NCBI GenBank assembly: GCA_025999115.1
Contig: BNWW01000089.1
Coordinates: 1 to 6,904, forward strand
DNA length: 6,904 bases
Reading direction: 5' to 3'
DNA from: Bacteroidia bacterium
Lineage (GTDB): Bacteria > Bacteroidota > Bacteroidia > Bacteroidales > Azobacteroidaceae
How positions within the stretch are numbered: the first letter of the stretch is position 1; every line of letters starts with the position of its first letter. The notes below the pieces were generated by a model that was not told the DNA's origin, did no database searches, and saw only the letters and a list, made by a program, of their open reading frames with translations. A program made the translations under genes and the position numbers. Of the stretch, positions 4,862 to 6,904 are shown in pieces.

Positions 4862-6538
4862 TTATTTATAAATACTTTCGTTGAATTTAGCTTCTACGGG
4901 ATGATTGTAACTGTCGTAACCGTAGTTTTGCGTCAAATTGGGATTGCCGTCCAATGCGGTTTTCGGCAACGGGAAGAGGTAATGCTGAATACCCACGTTT
5001 TTCACTTTTTCGTGCAGGTGTTGCAGATTGTGCTTGATGATATTCGGGATACCGGCAGCATTCAGATCGGTATATTGTTTGTAAGCCGCCCAGTTTTCTA
5101 CGCTTTTGACGGTTTGTATCAAAGTTCTCCAACGAGTGAGGTCAAACCAGTGTTTGCTTTCGTAAATAAATTCGTGTTCGCGTTCTAACCTCAAAGCATC
5201 GGTGGCCTGATCTTTTGTCAATGAAGAGGATAAGTCGAATGCGGCCGGATCGGGCTGATAGAAATAAGCGCGACGGCGAATCAAGTTGAGCGTTTGGATG
5301 CCTTCGGGTACACGATTCAAGTCGATGAGCGCTTCGGCCTTATTGAGGATGATTTCTGCCAAACGGAGTTCTACACGGTCGAAATCGCGTTCGTAGGGAG
5401 AGTCGTTCGGTCCGCGTTCATAACTTCTGTCGATTCCTTTTCCGAAAGGAGGATAGGTTTGGGGAGGCAGAAATGTCCACAAGGTACGATCGTCTGCATT
5501 AAACAATTGGGAAGGATAGTTGTACTCCTTGCGTTGGTCTTTGTCGTCCCAGCGGTTGTAAAGTTCCATGTCCGATAGCCCCATGTGATATTCTTCCGAA
5601 TAGTCGAAGGCGAAAGTAAAGGAACAGTGCGACTGGTGATTGCCACCGTCGCGACCGGTTGCTCCAAATTCGTGATTGAAGACAAAAAGCAATTCCGGTC
5701 CATTTTTGTTGTAGCGACCTACGTTTCTGGAAACATCTTCAATAAGCGAAAAATCGCCGCTCTCGATGACTTCGGTGGCAAATTCTACCACTTTTTCCAA
5801 ATAGTTGGAGTTCACAGCCTCTTTCGCATACGCCCAACTCAGGTAAACGCTCGACAAAAGGCCCTTGGCCGAATATTTACTGGGTTGTGATTTGAAGTTG
5901 GAAGTAAGAGGCAATCCCGGTACGGCTTCTTCCAAGTCATTCACGATTTGTGTATAGATGTCGTCAATGGCAGCGCGAGGAGCATCTTTGGCGTCTTCTG
6001 CATGGAGGAACAAGGGTACTTTTCCGTAGGAACGCACCAGATACCAGTACGACAAAGCCCGAATAAACTTGGCATTGGCGATGGCTTTGTCTTTGGCGGC
6101 CGTAGTTAGCACGATATCACCCGAAACTTTTGCTGCGGCCGGTACCGGCTCAATGGCGTCAATTGCCTTATTGGCATTGGTGATGGCGCTGTAGAAAGCA
6201 TTGTACAATTTCACTGTGTAACTGTTAGTCGGAGTGATCGTAAACTTGCTGATCAGGGGACCGCCTGCCGATTCGCCACCTTCAAAACTGTTGGCTCCAT
6301 CTGTTGCCACTTCGTACACAAACGCCACCGAGGCACTGATAGATTTCCAAGAGGTAAAACCGGCCTGAGCGAGCGCAAGCGCATCAGCGTCGGAATTAAC
6401 AAGATTCGGCACAGGCGCGGGGATCGTGTCGGTTGGTGTTCCCGGATCGTCTGCGGGAATTTCACCCGTGTTAGTTGTTTCATCGTTGCACGCAAAGAGG
6501 GCAACGGCAAGTCCTAAGACAAAAAATAAACGTTTCAT
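4862..6538 (-). CDS. SusD/RagB-family nutrient-binding outer-membrane lipoprotein
   Basis: A complete 558-residue SusD-like protein. The signal peptide ends in LFAC with lipidated Cys17, followed by an acidic Thr/Pro-rich tether (about 18-45). The helical, TPR-containing body shows family landmarks: AKFIRALSYWYLVRSYG (156-172) with KVPL, LRLAEIILNKAEAL (391-404), FIYESKHWFDLTRW (457-470) and the C-terminal YLFPLPKTALDGNPNLTQN (520-538). SusD proteins cap the SusC barrel on the cell surface and hand ligand to it in a lid-like motion; ligands are usually glycans but can be peptides, as in RagAB. The family normally ends soon after the N-P-N-L-T-Q-N motif; here about 20 further residues follow. 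The gene starts 70 bp after the SusC stop across an AT-rich spacer with no visible terminator or consensus promoter, so it is cotranscribed with the transporter. The ligand cannot be predicted from the sequence. Confidence 0.96.
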   Translation of the reverse strand: MKRLFFVLGLAVALFACNDETTNTGEIPADDPGTPTDTIPAPVPNLVNSDADALALAQAGFTSWKSISASVAFVYEVATDGANSFEGGESAGGPLISKFTITPTNSYTVKLYNAFYSAITNANKAIDAIEPVPAAAKVSGDIVLTTAAKDKAIANAKFIRALSYWYLVRSYGKVPLFLHAEDAKDAPRAAIDDIYTQIVNDLEEAVPGLPLTSNFKSQPSKYSAKGLLSSVYLSWAYAKEAVNSNYLEKVVEFATEVIESGDFSLIEDVSRNVGRYNKNGPELLFVFNHEFGATGRDGGNHQSHCSFTFAFDYSEEYHMGLSDMELYNRWDDKDQRKEYNYPSQLFNADDRTLWTFLPPQTYPPFGKGIDRSYERGPNDSPYERDFDRVELRLAEIILNKAEALIDLNRVPEGIQTLNLIRRRAYFYQPDPAAFDLSSSLTKDQATDALRLEREHEFIYESKHWFDLTRWRTLIQTVKSVENWAAYKQYTDLNAAGIPNIIKHNLQHLHEKVKNVGIQHYLFPLPKTALDGNPNLTQNYGYDSYNHPVEAKFNESIYK

Positions 6539-6608
6539 AAATTCAAAAATAAATAATTAATAATGATTTAAAATAATAATATCTGTTTGTAATATAAAAT
6601 CAACCGGT

Positions 6609-6904
6609 TTAGAATGAGATTTCCGCTCCGAAAGAAAAAGTTCTTGCCGATGGATATACGCCCAAGTCGATGCCGCCGGCTATTTCCGGATCATATCCCC
6701 GGTATTTTGTTAGCGTAAAAAGATTTTGTGCAGAAGTGAAAATTCTGATTTTCAGCGAATTAGCCCGCTGTATCTTCAACGGCAGGGTATAGCCGATGGT
6801 GATATTTTTGAGGCGAAGGAAAGATCCGTCTTCTATGAAACGGCTGTCTAAGCCTGCGTCAACCAGTGAAGAGGTAGCTCTCGGATACGCATTGGACGGG
6901 TTGT
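6609..6904 (-). CDS. SusC/RagA-like TonB-dependent transporter, C-terminal fragment
   Basis: The frame enters from the right edge and ends at TAA (6609-6611), giving 97 C-terminal residues of what is normally a protein of about 1000. The end is typical of SusC-like transporters: DSRFIEDGSFLRLKNITIGY, then SAQNLFTLTKYRGYDPE, then GGIDLGVYPSARTFSFG and the terminal EISF. The F/L-x-F C-terminus is the last beta-strand of the 22-stranded outer-membrane barrel and carries the aromatic terminal residue recognised by the BAM machinery. It imports the ligand bound by SusD, driven by TonB. The signal peptide, carboxypeptidase-like domain, plug and any TonB box lie outside the window, as does the operon promoter. 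Confidence 0.95.
   Translation of the reverse strand, partial: NPSNAYPRATSSLVDAGLDSRFIEDGSFLRLKNITIGYTLPLKIQRANSLKIRIFTSAQNLFTLTKYRGYDPEIAGGIDLGVYPSARTFSFGAEISF

Noticed and set aside
6539..6608. Possible promoter or terminator between SusC and SusD
   Set aside because: The spacer is very AT-rich but shows no TAnnTTTG box with a suitable -33 element and no stable GC-containing stem with a T-tract, so it is treated as an operon-internal spacer.

Overview
The window looks like a Bacteroidota chromosome, most likely order Bacteroidales. The evidence is a SusC/SusD outer-membrane pair, lipoprotein signals of the Bacteroidota type, two promoters that fit the Bacteroidota consensus (TTTG, 18-19 bp, TAnnTTTG), AT-rich start regions without strong Shine-Dalgarno sequences, and a Bacteroidota-like ribosomal protein S10. 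I cannot name a genus. Every gene I can support lies on the minus strand, so transcription runs from the right edge to the left edge. I see no tRNA, rRNA, CRISPR array, insertion sequence or integrase, and no gene-free stretch over 300 bases.

Right block (about 3458-6904): the downstream part of a SusCD-type nutrient-uptake operon. In transcription order it holds the last 97 codons of a SusC/RagA-like TonB-dependent transporter (cut by the right edge), a complete SusD/RagB-like surface lipoprotein, and 23 bp later a 437-residue lipoprotein. That third protein joins an Ig-like domain, a second beta-rich region and a C-terminal DUF1566-like domain. A hairpin at 3464-3496 probably ends the operon. 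SusC would be the channel, SusD its ligand-binding lid, and the third protein probably an accessory surface binder. No glycosidase is visible, so the substrate is unknown.

Middle block (about 2921-3434): a monocistronic rpsJ (ribosomal protein S10, also the antitermination factor NusE). It has its own promoter, a leader of about 100 nt with two inverted repeats, and a clear intrinsic terminator. In most bacteria rpsJ lies in the S10/str ribosomal cluster, so this isolated position is unusual.

Left block (1-2922): a cell-surface polysaccharide group, visibly AT-richer than the right block. A strong consensus promoter lies just after the rpsJ terminator and drives a Wzy-like polytopic membrane protein, then a GT4-type glycosyltransferase, then a GtrA-family membrane protein. 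The GtrA gene overlaps the glycosyltransferase gene by 26 bp and leaves the window at the left edge. The three genes probably form one operon for building or decorating a surface glycan.

I did not find a convincing wholly new system. The observations most worth following are the isolated rpsJ with its structured leader and altered conserved loop, the Ig/DUF1566 lipoprotein in the SusCD operon, and a short leader ORF that ends 2 nt before the Wzy-like gene.
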